DNA from: Aliterella atlantica CENA595
GTDB taxonomy: Bacteria > Cyanobacteriota > Cyanobacteriia > Cyanobacteriales > Chroococcidiopsidaceae
Length of the DNA: 58,696 bases
Direction of reading: 5' to 3'
Assembly (NCBI RefSeq): GCF_000952155.1
Contig: NZ_JYON01000031.1
Span: 1-58,696 of the forward strand
In this document: piece by piece, positions 16,511 through 24,856 of the stretch
Layout: each line of letters opens with the position of its first letter
How positions within the stretch are numbered: position 1 is the first letter of the stretch
Position numbers and translations under genes: made by a program
The notes under the pieces: generated by a model
Seen by the model: the letters and a program-made list of their open reading frames with translations, nothing else
What the model was told of the DNA's origin: nothing
Database searches by the model: none

Positions 16511-17938
16511 ATCCCTCTTTTGTTACTTTGGTGAGAGAGAAATTGCTCAAGCAACCTTAGACTGCTTTCTGGTCTGGAATTGGCAAGATATCAAAGGTAT
16601 TCATCCAGTTCATCAACTGATGTAATCCTCGCTTGAGTCTGGGAACAGGGAAGATATGTAACCAAACATTTAACCATCCCCAGCACCAATAAGGTTGGAG
16701 CAGTAATCGCAGATTGTTTAAAGCGCTCTTCCAGGTGGTTCCAGGCTCCCAATGCGGGTGTTGACCAAAAGGAAAAGCGTTTGAGATTACCTCTGTTGTT
16801 GTGGAAGTATTTTTTTGGCGATGTTTAAACTGTGCTGCGTGTAAGCTGACCAGCAAGTATGCACACAGTACAATCTCCCACCAGCGTTCAATGCTGTTGT
16901 ACTCAGTTAATCGATAATCATGCCAGCCCAACTCATGTTTTACCTGTTTGAACCCGTATTCAATCCACATCCTCAAACTGTATTGATTGGCAACACTCAA
17001 CAGAATGTCTCCACTCAAATTAGTCATGACGAACCAACTATCTGCTTTGTCCGGCTCGTGAGTGCTGCCTTTGGTGATTTGGTAGTAGCGCACCTTACGG
17101 CGGTGTCCAAAGATAATCTCGCGAATGTAACGACGTTCTGAGGGATGTTCAGATAACAGTTGGTCATAAGCGTGCCAACGGTTGTAGCGCACCCGTTGCC
17201 CCTTCGCCATCAGCACGCCATGATTCGAGCGAATCGCTACAATGTACGGCAATTGCAATTTCTCTAACGTGCAAATCACCGCACCACTCTCGCCATATAA
17301 GCTATCCGCTAACACACGCTTAATCACAAATCCCAAGGCTTGAATCTCTTGAATCAGTTGCACCGCTAGCTGTGGTTTGCTTTGGTACTCGTCGTTCGCT
17401 TTGAGCCGAGATTTTGGTTTGTAGATTTTGAACAACAACGGGTAGGTGATGTTCAAGGGCCACGGCATAGGCATTCACACTAACTATACCGTTTTCAGTT
17501 TTGCCCAGATTGCCGATGTATTGTTTGGCAACATAATCGGTCGTTTCTCCTTTTTTGACATCTCCGGTTTCGTCAATGCATAAACTCATCGGTCGTTTGC
17601 CAATCTGTTGTTGAATCAAGTGCAATCGAATCGCTCGGACTTGCTCAACCTCCCAGGTGCTATTACGCAAAAAGTGATGCAAGCCTTGTCCGTCTTTAAG
17701 TCCATTGAGTTTGGCAATCTCTGGCAACGTTTTGCGCGGCAGTGAACTGACGATGCCTACGTGTAGCCATTTGAAGCACTCATACGCTCTCACGTCTTCA
17801 AACACTGAGCGATACAGCAAGCAGTAGTCATCAATAAAACCAACCGTAGCAGTGGGTGGTCGAAGCATCAGAATCTCACCTGAATCACAGCTTCTTTCAG
17901 CTTAATTTACTCTCACCAAAGTAACAAAAGAGGGATAA
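16509..17938 (-). mobile_element. IS701-like insertion sequence with perfect terminal inverted repeats
   Basis: The element is framed by perfect inverted repeats: the left end at 16513-16537 (starting CCCTCTTTTGTTACTTTGG) matches the right end at 17910-17934. Identity continues four bases outward on each side, to 16509 and 17938, a total of 29 bp. No direct target duplication is evident in the flanks. The only gene inside is a frameshifted transposase on the minus strand. Perfect ends together with a broken gene suggest recent insertion, or mobility supplied in trans. Confidence 0.85.
16557..17868 (-). pseudogene. IS701-family transposase, frameshifted
   Basis: The N-terminal frame begins at 17868 (MLRPPTATVGFIDDYCLLYR) and carries the first DDE motif, LCIDETGDVKKGETTDYVA, through NAYAVA. 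Near 17455 one extra base moves the protein into a second frame that continues as ITYPLLFKIYKPKSRLK to 16557, with the second Asp in KRVLADSLYG and the Glu region in MWIEYGFKQVKHELGW. In relatives these parts are one protein of about 420 residues. The catalytic motifs are preserved but split, so the protein is not made in full unless frameshifting occurs. Confidence 0.9.
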
Positions 17939-17982
17939 GCAATTTTGTTTCAGTCCTTCGCACCAATAAACCTGTCCAATTC

Positions 17983-18909
17983 TTATTGCCCTAAATTGCT
18001 GCGCAGCCCAGCGATGTCACGGTGCGGGGGAATACCGAATAATTTTTTGTATTCTCGGCTGAAATATGACGGGTCTTCATAACCGACGCGAAAGCTGGCG
18101 CTCGCCACGTCCATGTTTTCGCCGAGCATCAGACGGCGTGCTTCCTGAAGCCGTATTTGTTTCTGGAACTGCAAAGGACTCATCGCCGTGACTGACTTAA
18201 AATGTTGGTGAAAGCCTGACACGCTCATGCCGAGTTCGCGGGCTGTATCTTCGATTTTCAGCGGCAGATCGATGTTCTCGCGGATTTGCTTGACCACCCT
18301 GGAGATGCGCTGCGCGTCGCCTTCCCTAATAATAAGCTGGTTGAGCCGTGCGCTCTGTTTTCCCTTCAAAAGCCGATAGACGATCTCGCGAATAATGAGC
18401 GGCGCGAGAAACTTCATTTCGTCCGGCGTGTCAAATAGTTTCACCAATTTGACGACCGCTTCCAGCAAATCGGCATCAACCGGGCTGACATCCATCGCCT
18501 TGACTCCAGTGCCGCTTTTTTTAGTTTCGATGCCAGATTCAATCATCACCGCAGCCACAAGTGCCGGATCGAGGTCTATGCGAAGATTCAAATAAGGTTT
18601 TTCCTTGGACGCTTCAACGACATTGCTCATAATCGGCAGATCGAGCGTCGAGATTAAGTAATGACCGGAGTCGTAGTGAAATAATTCATCGTTCAAAAGC
18701 ACATCCTTGCTGCCCTGGGCGATGACGCAGAAGGCGGGCTTTAGTACAGATATCTCACTCTCGGTCGGTTTCGACGATTGATATATGAAAATGCCCGGAA
18801 ACACTTCCAAAAGGCTATTTTCGGGAGCGATACGAATCATTCTTTCGATCAGCTCTTCCCGATTGATCTGCATCTTTCGCTTTTCAAATTCTGCTTCTTT
18901 TTGGTTCAT
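17983..18909 (-). CDS. AraC-family transcriptional regulator
   Basis: The 308-residue protein has an AraC_N-type ligand-binding half (about 20-180; LKPAFCVIAQGSKDVLLNDE, HYDSGHYLISTLDLPI) and a C-terminal double helix-turn-helix (about 200-300; PLKIEDTARELGMSVSGFHQ, and ending SFRVGYEDPSYFSREYKKLFG). It diverges from the alpha/beta hydrolase gene at 19151 with a 241-base shared promoter region and probably controls that four-gene unit. This gene type often sits beside SDR, hydrolase and aldo/keto reductase genes. Codon use and the near-absence of HIP1 sites differ from the rest of the window. Confidence 0.9.
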   Translation of the reverse strand: MNQKEAEFEKRKMQINREELIERMIRIAPENSLLEVFPGIFIYQSSKPTESEISVLKPAFCVIAQGSKDVLLNDELFHYDSGHYLISTLDLPIMSNVVEASKEKPYLNLRIDLDPALVAAVMIESGIETKKSGTGVKAMDVSPVDADLLEAVVKLVKLFDTPDEMKFLAPLIIREIVYRLLKGKQSARLNQLIIREGDAQRISRVVKQIRENIDLPLKIEDTARELGMSVSGFHQHFKSVTAMSPLQFQKQIRLQEARRLMLGENMDVASASFRVGYEDPSYFSREYKKLFGIPPHRDIAGLRSNLGQ

Positions 18910-19150
18910 AAATTTATATTAAAAATTTTGTTTTTGTTCAGCACGTTGCACGGCGAATTTTTGGATAATTGTCCGGTTTTTTGCGATGAACGTCCTCACG
19001 CTATCCATTTTCACACCCGCATAATTGAACTTATACAGCAAACGTTAGCAACACTGCTGAGAAAAACCAGATTGATAATTGGAGAAATTTAAGACTAATA
19101 AAGTCAACAATTTTCAATCTGTAAATCTGGCAGTAAAAAGCGGATGAATT

Positions 19151-20227
19151 ATGAAAAATATATTAATTTTAGCGATGATGACTTTTATGATAAGCGGGCA
19201 AGCTTACACGCAAACAGAACAAAAAGGACAATCAGAAGAAACAGCAGAAATGGAACAGATAACACCAACGGGATATACAACTTTTAAGGTAAGTGACGAC
19301 GTTACGATGTATAAGGTTACTTTTAAAAACCAATACAAAATGAATGTTGCGGGACATCTATTTATTCCTAAGAATTTAGATCGAAGTAAACAACATTCGG
19401 CGCTCGTTGTCGGGCATCCTATGGGGGCTGTAAAAGAACAAAGTGCCAACGTGTATGCTGCGAATATGGCTGAACGAGGGTTTGTAGCTCTATCGCTTGA
19501 CTTGTCTTTCTGGGGTGAGAGTGAGGGCGAACCACGCAACGCGGTTGCACTTGATATTTATGCTGAAGATTTCAGTGCGGCAGTTGACTTTCTTGGCACT
19601 CGTCCCTTTGTGGACAGAAATCGAATTGGCATCATTGGAGTTTGTGGTAGTGGAAGCTTTGTTATCAGTGCCGCTAAGATTGACCCGCGAATGAAAGCGA
19701 TCGCAACTGTCAGTATGTATGATATGGGAGCAGCCAGCCGAAATGCACTTAACCATTCACTGACCCTTGAGCAGAGAAAGAAAATCCAGGAGGAGGCTGC
19801 CGAGCAACGTTATGTAGAGTTTACTGGTGGTGAAACCAAATACACAAGCGGAACTGTGCATAAGTTGGATGAAAACACAGACCCCATCCAGCGTGAGTTT
19901 TATGAATTCTACCGCACTGCGCGAGGTGAATACACGCCGAAAGGAGGGTCGCCGGAACTGACGACGCATCCGACATTAAGCAGTAACACTAAGTTTATGA
20001 ACTTTTATCCGTTCAATGACATTGAAACGATTTCCCCTCGTCCGATGCTGTTCATTACGGGTGATAAGGCTCACTCAAAAGAGTTTAGCGAGGATGCTTA
20101 CAAACGCGCAGCCGAACCGAAAGAACTGGTTATTGTTCCGAATGCCGGACACGTTGATTTATACGACAAAACCGATCTGATTCCTTTTGACAAGCTGGAA
20201 GGCTTTTTCAAAACAAATCTAAAGTAA
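19151..20227 (+). CDS. exported alpha/beta hydrolase with a Cys nucleophile
   Basis: The 358-residue protein starts with a signal peptide (MKNILILAMMTFMISGQAYT) and is probably periplasmic. The hydrolase fold shows HPMGAVK near 89, the nucleophile elbow IGVCGSGS with Cys165 instead of Ser, a later Asp in FITGDKAHS and the catalytic His in PNAGHVDLYD. A Cys in the elbow is also known from dienelactone hydrolases and several related bacterial proteins. It belongs to the FrsA/dienelactone hydrolase-like group; the substrate is unknown. First gene of a four-gene plus-strand run, with short gaps, divergent from the AraC regulator. Confidence 0.85.
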   Translation: MKNILILAMMTFMISGQAYTQTEQKGQSEETAEMEQITPTGYTTFKVSDDVTMYKVTFKNQYKMNVAGHLFIPKNLDRSKQHSALVVGHPMGAVKEQSANVYAANMAERGFVALSLDLSFWGESEGEPRNAVALDIYAEDFSAAVDFLGTRPFVDRNRIGIIGVCGSGSFVISAAKIDPRMKAIATVSMYDMGAASRNALNHSLTLEQRKKIQEEAAEQRYVEFTGGETKYTSGTVHKLDENTDPIQREFYEFYRTARGEYTPKGGSPELTTHPTLSSNTKFMNFYPFNDIETISPRPMLFITGDKAHSKEFSEDAYKRAAEPKELVIVPNAGHVDLYDKTDLIPFDKLEGFFKTNLK

Positions 20228-20273
20228 TTGGGAAGCAGAAACCAAGAAGTCGTTTCACTTTGAAAAGAGACGA

Positions 20274-20771
20274 ATGAGCAACATTAAATTCTTAATCGTA
20301 ATGATGTTTTCAGCAATATTTCTTTTCGGCAGCTCCGTCAGTTGCAGTCAAGACCAATCGACATTTGCTGATAATACGAACATTAATAAACAAAGCAGTA
20401 ATACTGCCAACGAGACGAAAGGCAATAAGATGAAGATTAAAATCGGGTCAAAGACTTTCAATGCCACACTCTTTGACAATGCGACGGCAAACGCTTTCAA
20501 AGCGATGCTGCCGTTGACGCTGAAGATGGATGAACTGAACGGCAACGAGAAAAAATATGAGTTCTCGAACAATTTGCCGATTGACTCTTCCAATCCCAAA
20601 ACAATCAACAACGGCGATCTGATGGTTTGGGGAAGCAATACCTTAGTGCTTTTCTATAAAACATTTCCGACGCAATACAGTTATACAAAACTCGGACAGA
20701 TAGACGCTCCTTCAGGGTTTGAAGCCGCAGTAGGAGCAGGAAACGTAACGGTGATGTTTGAATTGGAGTAA
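20274..20771 (+). CDS. cyclophilin-like lipoprotein
   Basis: The first 26 residues are a lipoprotein signal with lipobox SSVSC (Cys24). From about residue 52 the protein is a small beta-barrel: MKIKIGSKTFNATLFDNAT, AFKAMLPLTLKMDELNGNEK, DLMVWGSNTLVLFYKTF, and a terminal AVGAGNVTVMFELE. These match the cyclophilin-like domain of Cyclophil_like2 type, which lacks clear isomerase activity. It should be tethered to a membrane facing the periplasm. Its stop overlaps the reading of the next gene's upstream region but not the preferred start of the cupin at 20791. Confidence 0.8.
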   Translation: MSNIKFLIVMMFSAIFLFGSSVSCSQDQSTFADNTNINKQSSNTANETKGNKMKIKIGSKTFNATLFDNATANAFKAMLPLTLKMDELNGNEKKYEFSNNLPIDSSNPKTINNGDLMVWGSNTLVLFYKTFPTQYSYTKLGQIDAPSGFEAAVGAGNVTVMFELE

Positions 20772-20790
20772 TCACCGGAAGAATAAAATT

Positions 20791-21306
20791 ATGAAAAATA
20801 CAACAATCGGATTGATATTATGCGCGGCACTTTTTTTAGCTGTTGGATACAGCAATCAGCAATCGGCTAATACGGAGCAAACAAAAATGGAAAAGGCGGA
20901 AAATAAAACTGAAAACACGATTTTTCCGAAGGGCGAAAAAGCCCCAGCGGAAACTTTTACGGGAATGGTTTATGTACAGCCACTCGCTCCAAAAAACGAC
21001 AACAATAATTTTTCAATCGCCAGCGTGACCTTCGAGCCAGGCGCACGGGCAAACTGGCACAACCATCCAGCAGGACAAACTATACTCGTGACGATGGGCA
21101 AAGGGCTTTATCAAGAAAAAGGCAAACCCATCAAAACGATTAACAAAGGCGATGTAATTCTTTGCAATCCCGACATTGAACACTGGCACGGTGCATCACC
21201 TGAAAGCAGGATGACGCACGTTGTAATTACCAACTACGAAGGCGACACTCAAGTGAATTGGCTCAAGCCTGTGACGGACGAGGAATATAAAGCTGACGCG
21301 AAATGA
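20791..21306 (+). CDS. exported cupin-domain protein
   Basis: ATG 20791, preceded by GGAAG, gives a 171-residue protein. An earlier frame start at 20758 overlaps the previous gene and is less likely. An N-terminal hydrophobic segment (MKNTTIGLILCAALFLAVGY) is followed by a Lys/Glu-rich linker and a single cupin barrel: FEPGARANWHNHPAGQTILV holds metal-binding His residues, and DVILCNPDIEHWHGASP supplies the second motif. It resembles cupins encoded beside carboxymuconolactone decarboxylase or SDR genes. The metal centre could bind or convert a small organic acid; the substrate is unknown. Confidence 0.85.
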   Translation: MKNTTIGLILCAALFLAVGYSNQQSANTEQTKMEKAENKTENTIFPKGEKAPAETFTGMVYVQPLAPKNDNNNFSIASVTFEPGARANWHNHPAGQTILVTMGKGLYQEKGKPIKTINKGDVILCNPDIEHWHGASPESRMTHVVITNYEGDTQVNWLKPVTDEEYKADAK

Positions 21307-21351
21307 GAGCTTTGAGAAATCTTGACGGGAATAAAAGTTAGGAGTTAAAAA

Positions 21352-22119
21352 ATGACAACGAATCAGAATGAATTTTATAAAGGGAAAGTCGCATTTGTTA
21401 CCGGAGCAGGAAGCGGCATTGGACGCGCTACCGCACTGACGTTTGCCAACGCAGGTGCGAGCGTAGCGGTCGCAGACATTTCAGAAGAGAGTAACCGCGA
21501 AACGGCGCAGCTTATTGAGGAACAAGGCGGGCGAGTGGTAGCCGTCAAGTGTGATGTAACTAAAGCTGAAGAGGTGAAAATGGCTTTAGATCGGACTATT
21601 AAAGAATTTGGTCGGCTGGATTTCGCTTTCAATAATGCCGGAATAGAACAGCGCAATGCAGCAGTAGCGGATTTTGAAGAGGAAGAGTGGGAGCGGATCG
21701 TAGACATTAACCTACGCGGCATTTTTCTATGCATGAAGTATGAAATCCCGCTGCTGCTCAAGCAGGGCGGCGGTGCAATCGCGAACACATCATCGGGTGC
21801 TGGTGTCATCGGCATCAAGGGCGGAGCCGCATACACCGCTGCAAAACACGGCGTAATCGGACTTACCAAGTCGGCGGCTCTCGACTACGCTGCGCAGAAC
21901 ATCCGCGTCAACGCCGTTGCCCCTGGTTACATTGACACATCGATGATGGAGCGCTTCACTGGCGGCACTGCCCAAGGACGCGAACAGGTAATCGCCCAGG
22001 AGCCGATCGGACGGATGGGGCAGCCTGAAGAGATTGCCGATGCCGTCGTCTGGCTGTGTTCGGACGCGGCTGCTTTCGTTGTTGGACACGCCTTCATCGA
22101 TGGCGGTCAAACCGTGTAG
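21352..22119 (+). CDS. short-chain dehydrogenase/reductase
   Basis: A 255-residue classical SDR. It has the cofactor motif TGAGSGIG, NNAG, the catalytic Ser region NTSSGAGV, YTAAKHG (Tyr and Lys) and the terminal PEEIADAVVWLCSDAAAFVVG typical of the glucose-1-dehydrogenase-like group. D in VADISEESN after the second strand suggests NAD(H) preference. Good ribosome binding site (GTTAGGAG) 8-10 bases before ATG. It is the last gene of the AraC-linked unit and is followed by a clear terminator. Unlike its partners it is cytoplasmic. Confidence 0.9.
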   Translation: MTTNQNEFYKGKVAFVTGAGSGIGRATALTFANAGASVAVADISEESNRETAQLIEEQGGRVVAVKCDVTKAEEVKMALDRTIKEFGRLDFAFNNAGIEQRNAAVADFEEEEWERIVDINLRGIFLCMKYEIPLLLKQGGGAIANTSSGAGVIGIKGGAAYTAAKHGVIGLTKSAALDYAAQNIRVNAVAPGYIDTSMMERFTGGTAQGREQVIAQEPIGRMGQPEEIADAVVWLCSDAAAFVVGHAFIDGGQTV

Positions 22120-22150
22120 TGGATGTTCGTCACCTCTATTGAGTACATAC

Positions 22151-22176
22151 AACTCTGTCAACGATACAGAGTTTTT
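22151..22176 (+). terminator. rho-independent terminator of the island operon
   Basis: AACTCTGT (22151-22158) pairs with ACAGAGTT (22166-22173) around a 7-base loop and is followed by a run of T. It lies 32 bases after the SDR stop codon. Confidence 0.8.
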
Positions 22177-22180
22177 AAAT

Positions 22181-22318
22181 AGACCTCTTGCGTGAATCAA
22201 AAACAAAGAGCGATTTCAGAATTGATAATTGCAGCAATCAAGTTAAACCGTAGTCCAAAACGCCGCCTTCGGTTACGGTAGCGCTCTGCCAAAATGCGAA
22301 AGATTTTTAATCCAAGGA
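22181..22318 (-). mobile_element. C-terminal remnant of an IS5-type transposase with its terminal repeat
   Basis: On the minus strand the sequence reads KIFRILAERYRNRRRRFGLR then FNLIAAIINSEIALCF and stops at 22197. Motifs like FRILAERYRNRRRRFGLRFN are the usual end of IS5-family transposases in cyanobacteria. AGACCTCTTGCGTGAAT at 22181-22197 resembles the terminal inverted repeat of these elements. The 5' part is missing: at about 22316 it is joined to a second transposase fragment in the opposite orientation. Confidence 0.7.
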
Positions 22319-22459
22319 AAGTCTGGATTCGTCCCAGCAGTCGCTCGGTGGGTAATTGAGCGTTCTAATGCTTGGATGGAGCGCTGTAAAATTTTGGTCA
22401 AGAACCATGAGAGAACCAAGCGCAAATGCGACCACGAAACTCAATCTTTGCTTTGTTAG
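22316..22459 (+). mobile_element. C-terminal remnant of a second IS5-type transposase
   Basis: On the plus strand 47 codons read GKSGFVPAVARWVIERSNAW then MERCKILVKNHERT before TAG at 22457-22459. RWVIERSNAWMERCK..VKN.ERT is the hallmark of IS5-family DDE transposase C-termini. It joins tail-to-tail with the minus-strand fragment at 22181-22318, so at least two insertions and deletions happened here. Confidence 0.75.
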
Positions 22460-22744
22460 GCTCATGGTCAAGAGACTTTCAGCTTCGTAGAGATGTCAAA
22501 TGGGTTCTATAATGAGTTGGCTTTTCGCCAATTCAAAATTTTGGAAATTCAGCAGATTGAAAATATTATATAGAAGCAAGAAGTGAACCGTTGGGTGTTC
22601 AGCAGCTAAGGAAGAATCAGGCTGGTAACTTGTGCTAGTACCAGAGGAGAGTGCCTGGAGGGATTTTCAAAAGTTGAGTAAGGAGTTGATGGAGCGAACA
22701 AAGACAATTCGTTTCGCAAGCCGATCGCTAGTATAACAACTTTA

Positions 22745-23066
22745 ACTCGGCGCAAATCGAGCAGCAAAAAGGCGAACTAAAGTTTTCTTCTGATGTAGAG
22801 GAACTGAGACAAATAATAGGATAGCGCTCGTGGGGGTTAGTTTCAGTTCTCTGTTCAAGCGTGCTTTCAAAAAGCGTATCAAAGCTAATGCAGATTTAGA
22901 GGCAAGGTTTTAGTAAAAATTAGAACAGTTCATTGTAGAGCCATTTGCTCAAGTTTAAAGAACTTTGGAGTTTTAGTATAGATTACGATGAGCGGGTACT
23001 ATTTTATTTTACGAAGACCCGAAGGCTGTGTCTGTAGATATCGGCAGCCATGATGAGGTGTATTAA
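22745..23066 (+). pseudogene. decayed YafQ/RelE-type toxin-antitoxin pair
   Basis: From about 22830 one frame reads SSLFKRAFKKRIKANADLEA, then, across five in-frame stops, KLEQFIVEPFAQ, RTLEF, AGTILFY and finally VDIGSHDEVY to TAA at 23064-23066. The start, the middle and the ending VDIGSHDEVY match the RelE/YafQ-like mRNA interferases of cyanobacteria. The preceding frame, NSAQIEQQKGELKFSSDVEE to TAG at 22822-22824, may be the end of the antitoxin. The number of stops makes this an old, dead locus. Confidence 0.6.
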
Positions 23067-23176
23067 GCAGTAGTTACGGCAGCATACACAATGCTGTTAC
23101 AGGTGGCGATTCAAGCTGCTAATATGCACCAAAGGCTTTAATAGGCGAAATTGCTGCTTTCGATTAGCGATCGCAT

Positions 23177-23341
23177 TTAAATCTTGTTTGGCTGAGTTTC
23201 TGCACTGCCAACTTTTGCTACTTCTGCGTAAAGCTTGTTGTTTGTCGATTTTGGTGGATTTGGGTGTTGAAATTGCTTGTTTTGACCGAAAAACAATGGT
23301 TCGCCGTCTACTAACTCTCTTTCCAGGTTCCAATACAACAT
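23177..23341 (-). other. 54-residue open frame of unknown status
   Basis: ATG 23341 opens MLYWNLERELVDGEPLFFGQ, then NKQFQHPNPPKSTNNKLYAE and ends at TAA 23177. Overlapping frames on the same strand are also open. No family is recognised and there is no clear ribosome binding site. It lies just downstream of the DUF2182 gene on the same strand. It could be a remnant or a spurious frame. Confidence 0.2.
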
Positions 23342-23360
23342 ACTGTTAGCCTCCAGTTAT

Positions 23361-24182
23361 TTAAGCTTTCAAGCGGACGCGACTGAGTGTATCAATATGG
23401 AGTAAAACCAAACTGTTCCTAGAGAGCAGAACAATACCAAGGACAAGCATAATTGACCAGAGGTTTTGTTTCGTCCGCTCCATAGTCATTACAGCAGTCA
23501 GGGCAAGCATCCAGGTAAGATGACCGACTCCCATAACAAACATTACCATCATTAACGCCCAGCAACAGCCTAAACAATACAAACCGTGATAAAGTCCTAA
23601 GTTCCAAGCGCCGATCGCTCCCCTTTGGTAGTGATGAACAAGAAAACTGAAGGGATGACGACATACTTGCAAGCACTGCTGTTTGAGAGAACTAAACTGA
23701 AACGCGCTAGCAATAGCTAGGGTAAATCCAGAGTAAAGCCAAGGTGTTTGGCGCAACCAATGCCATTTATGCAAGCCAATATCCAAGCCAAAAAGGGCGA
23801 TCGCAAATCCAGTCCAAACTGTTGCATACGCACAGATAAAAATAACAAGTGCTTGCTGCGATCGCGTTTGCGTGCTACTAGCTCTAGCAAACAGCTTGAG
23901 CATGGGTATAGAACTCGGCAGCATCATAGCAACAATCATTACCTGCCACATACCTATAAAAACTAGCAGTTTCAAGATTAAAGGGATAGAGTCATCAACT
24001 AAAGAATTGTGATGTAGCAAATGTCCGTAGCCTGCAATCTCAGCTAGTAAGATTAATGCCCAAGCAAGGAAGATTATTCCCCACACCCATCTCAACTCAT
24101 CTGCTATGAGGAAATGCAATAGCTTTACAGCCCAATTAGAGTTAGTTTTTAGCGTTTTAGGCTGCAAATAATTAACGGTCAT
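23361..24182 (-). CDS. DUF2182 integral membrane protein
   Basis: This 273-residue protein has about six or seven transmembrane helices. Family signatures are WQVMIVAMMLPSSIPMLKLF in the middle and GLYHGLYCLGCCWALMMVMF near the C-terminus, with the conserved Cys pair and the Met-rich helices VMFVMGVGHL. Conserved Met, Cys and His inside the membrane suggest binding of a soft metal such as copper, but no function is proven for the family. It starts two bases after the DUF1326 gene, and these two families are regularly adjacent, which points to one joint function. Confidence 0.85.
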   Translation of the reverse strand: MTVNYLQPKTLKTNSNWAVKLLHFLIADELRWVWGIIFLAWALILLAEIAGYGHLLHHNSLVDDSIPLILKLLVFIGMWQVMIVAMMLPSSIPMLKLFARASSTQTRSQQALVIFICAYATVWTGFAIALFGLDIGLHKWHWLRQTPWLYSGFTLAIASAFQFSSLKQQCLQVCRHPFSFLVHHYQRGAIGAWNLGLYHGLYCLGCCWALMMVMFVMGVGHLTWMLALTAVMTMERTKQNLWSIMLVLGIVLLSRNSLVLLHIDTLSRVRLKA

Positions 24183-24184
24183 TC

Positions 24185-24802
24185 TTATGCCTCAAACCGA
24201 AATTCACCTTGAATTGCATTGCGTCCGTTGTACTCCCAAGTTAGGTTAAACTCTGGCAAGTTGACTTTGTGATGAGAAGCTTTGCCAACATAGGCGGGAG
24301 AACCTGGAATTGTGCTGAAAATGCTATCAACTAACTTAGTTGGCTTGCCGTCTGCACTGCGATAGGGAGCCATTTCTGCACTGAGAACATTGCCAATCGC
24401 GATCGTGCCTTGAGCTTCTTTAATGTGGTATTCTATCGGCGCAACTCTCACTTCTAAATTTTCGCTTACCAGTTTTGCTAAGTCGGCAATTGCGCCGCCA
24501 AGTTCCCCTGTAAATACTTTGACTAAGGCTTGCTGCTGCTCTGTTGTACCTTTGCCATCTACATACGTTACCGCCCGCCAGTTTCCCGCTAAAACATTGC
24601 CTGGAATATAAACAATCTTGACTAGCGTTAGTCCAGAAACATCAACGCCTTGGATTTGACCTTTTTCTACGTGATAGGAAACAAAACTATCGCACGCCCC
24701 GTTATCGGGATCTTCTCCAATCCAGCAAGGGCAAGGAGTTTTACAAGAACAAGCTTCGAGAATTTGCCCTTCTAGTTCGTAGGTTTTAGTAGCAGTAGTC
24801 AT
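24185..24802 (-). CDS. DUF1326 protein
   Basis: The 205-residue protein begins with the family signature GQILEACSCKTPCPCWIGED, a Cys-rich motif (C-x-C-x(3)-C-x-C) likely to bind metal or an iron-sulfur group. The remainder is beta-rich (LTLVKIVYIPGNVLAGNWRA, YHIKEAQGTIAIGNVLSAEM). There is no signal peptide, so it should be cytoplasmic. It is translationally close to the DUF2182 membrane protein (two-base gap) and transcribed first. A joint role in metal handling or small-molecule metabolism is an inference from the Cys motif and the pairing. Confidence 0.85.
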   Translation of the reverse strand: MTTATKTYELEGQILEACSCKTPCPCWIGEDPDNGACDSFVSYHVEKGQIQGVDVSGLTLVKIVYIPGNVLAGNWRAVTYVDGKGTTEQQQALVKVFTGELGGAIADLAKLVSENLEVRVAPIEYHIKEAQGTIAIGNVLSAEMAPYRSADGKPTKLVDSIFSTIPGSPAYVGKASHHKVNLPEFNLTWEYNGRNAIQGEFRFEA

Positions 24803-24856
24803 ATATGCTGATTTTTTGTTGTTTATTACTAAGAACTCGTAAATGCGATCGCCTTC

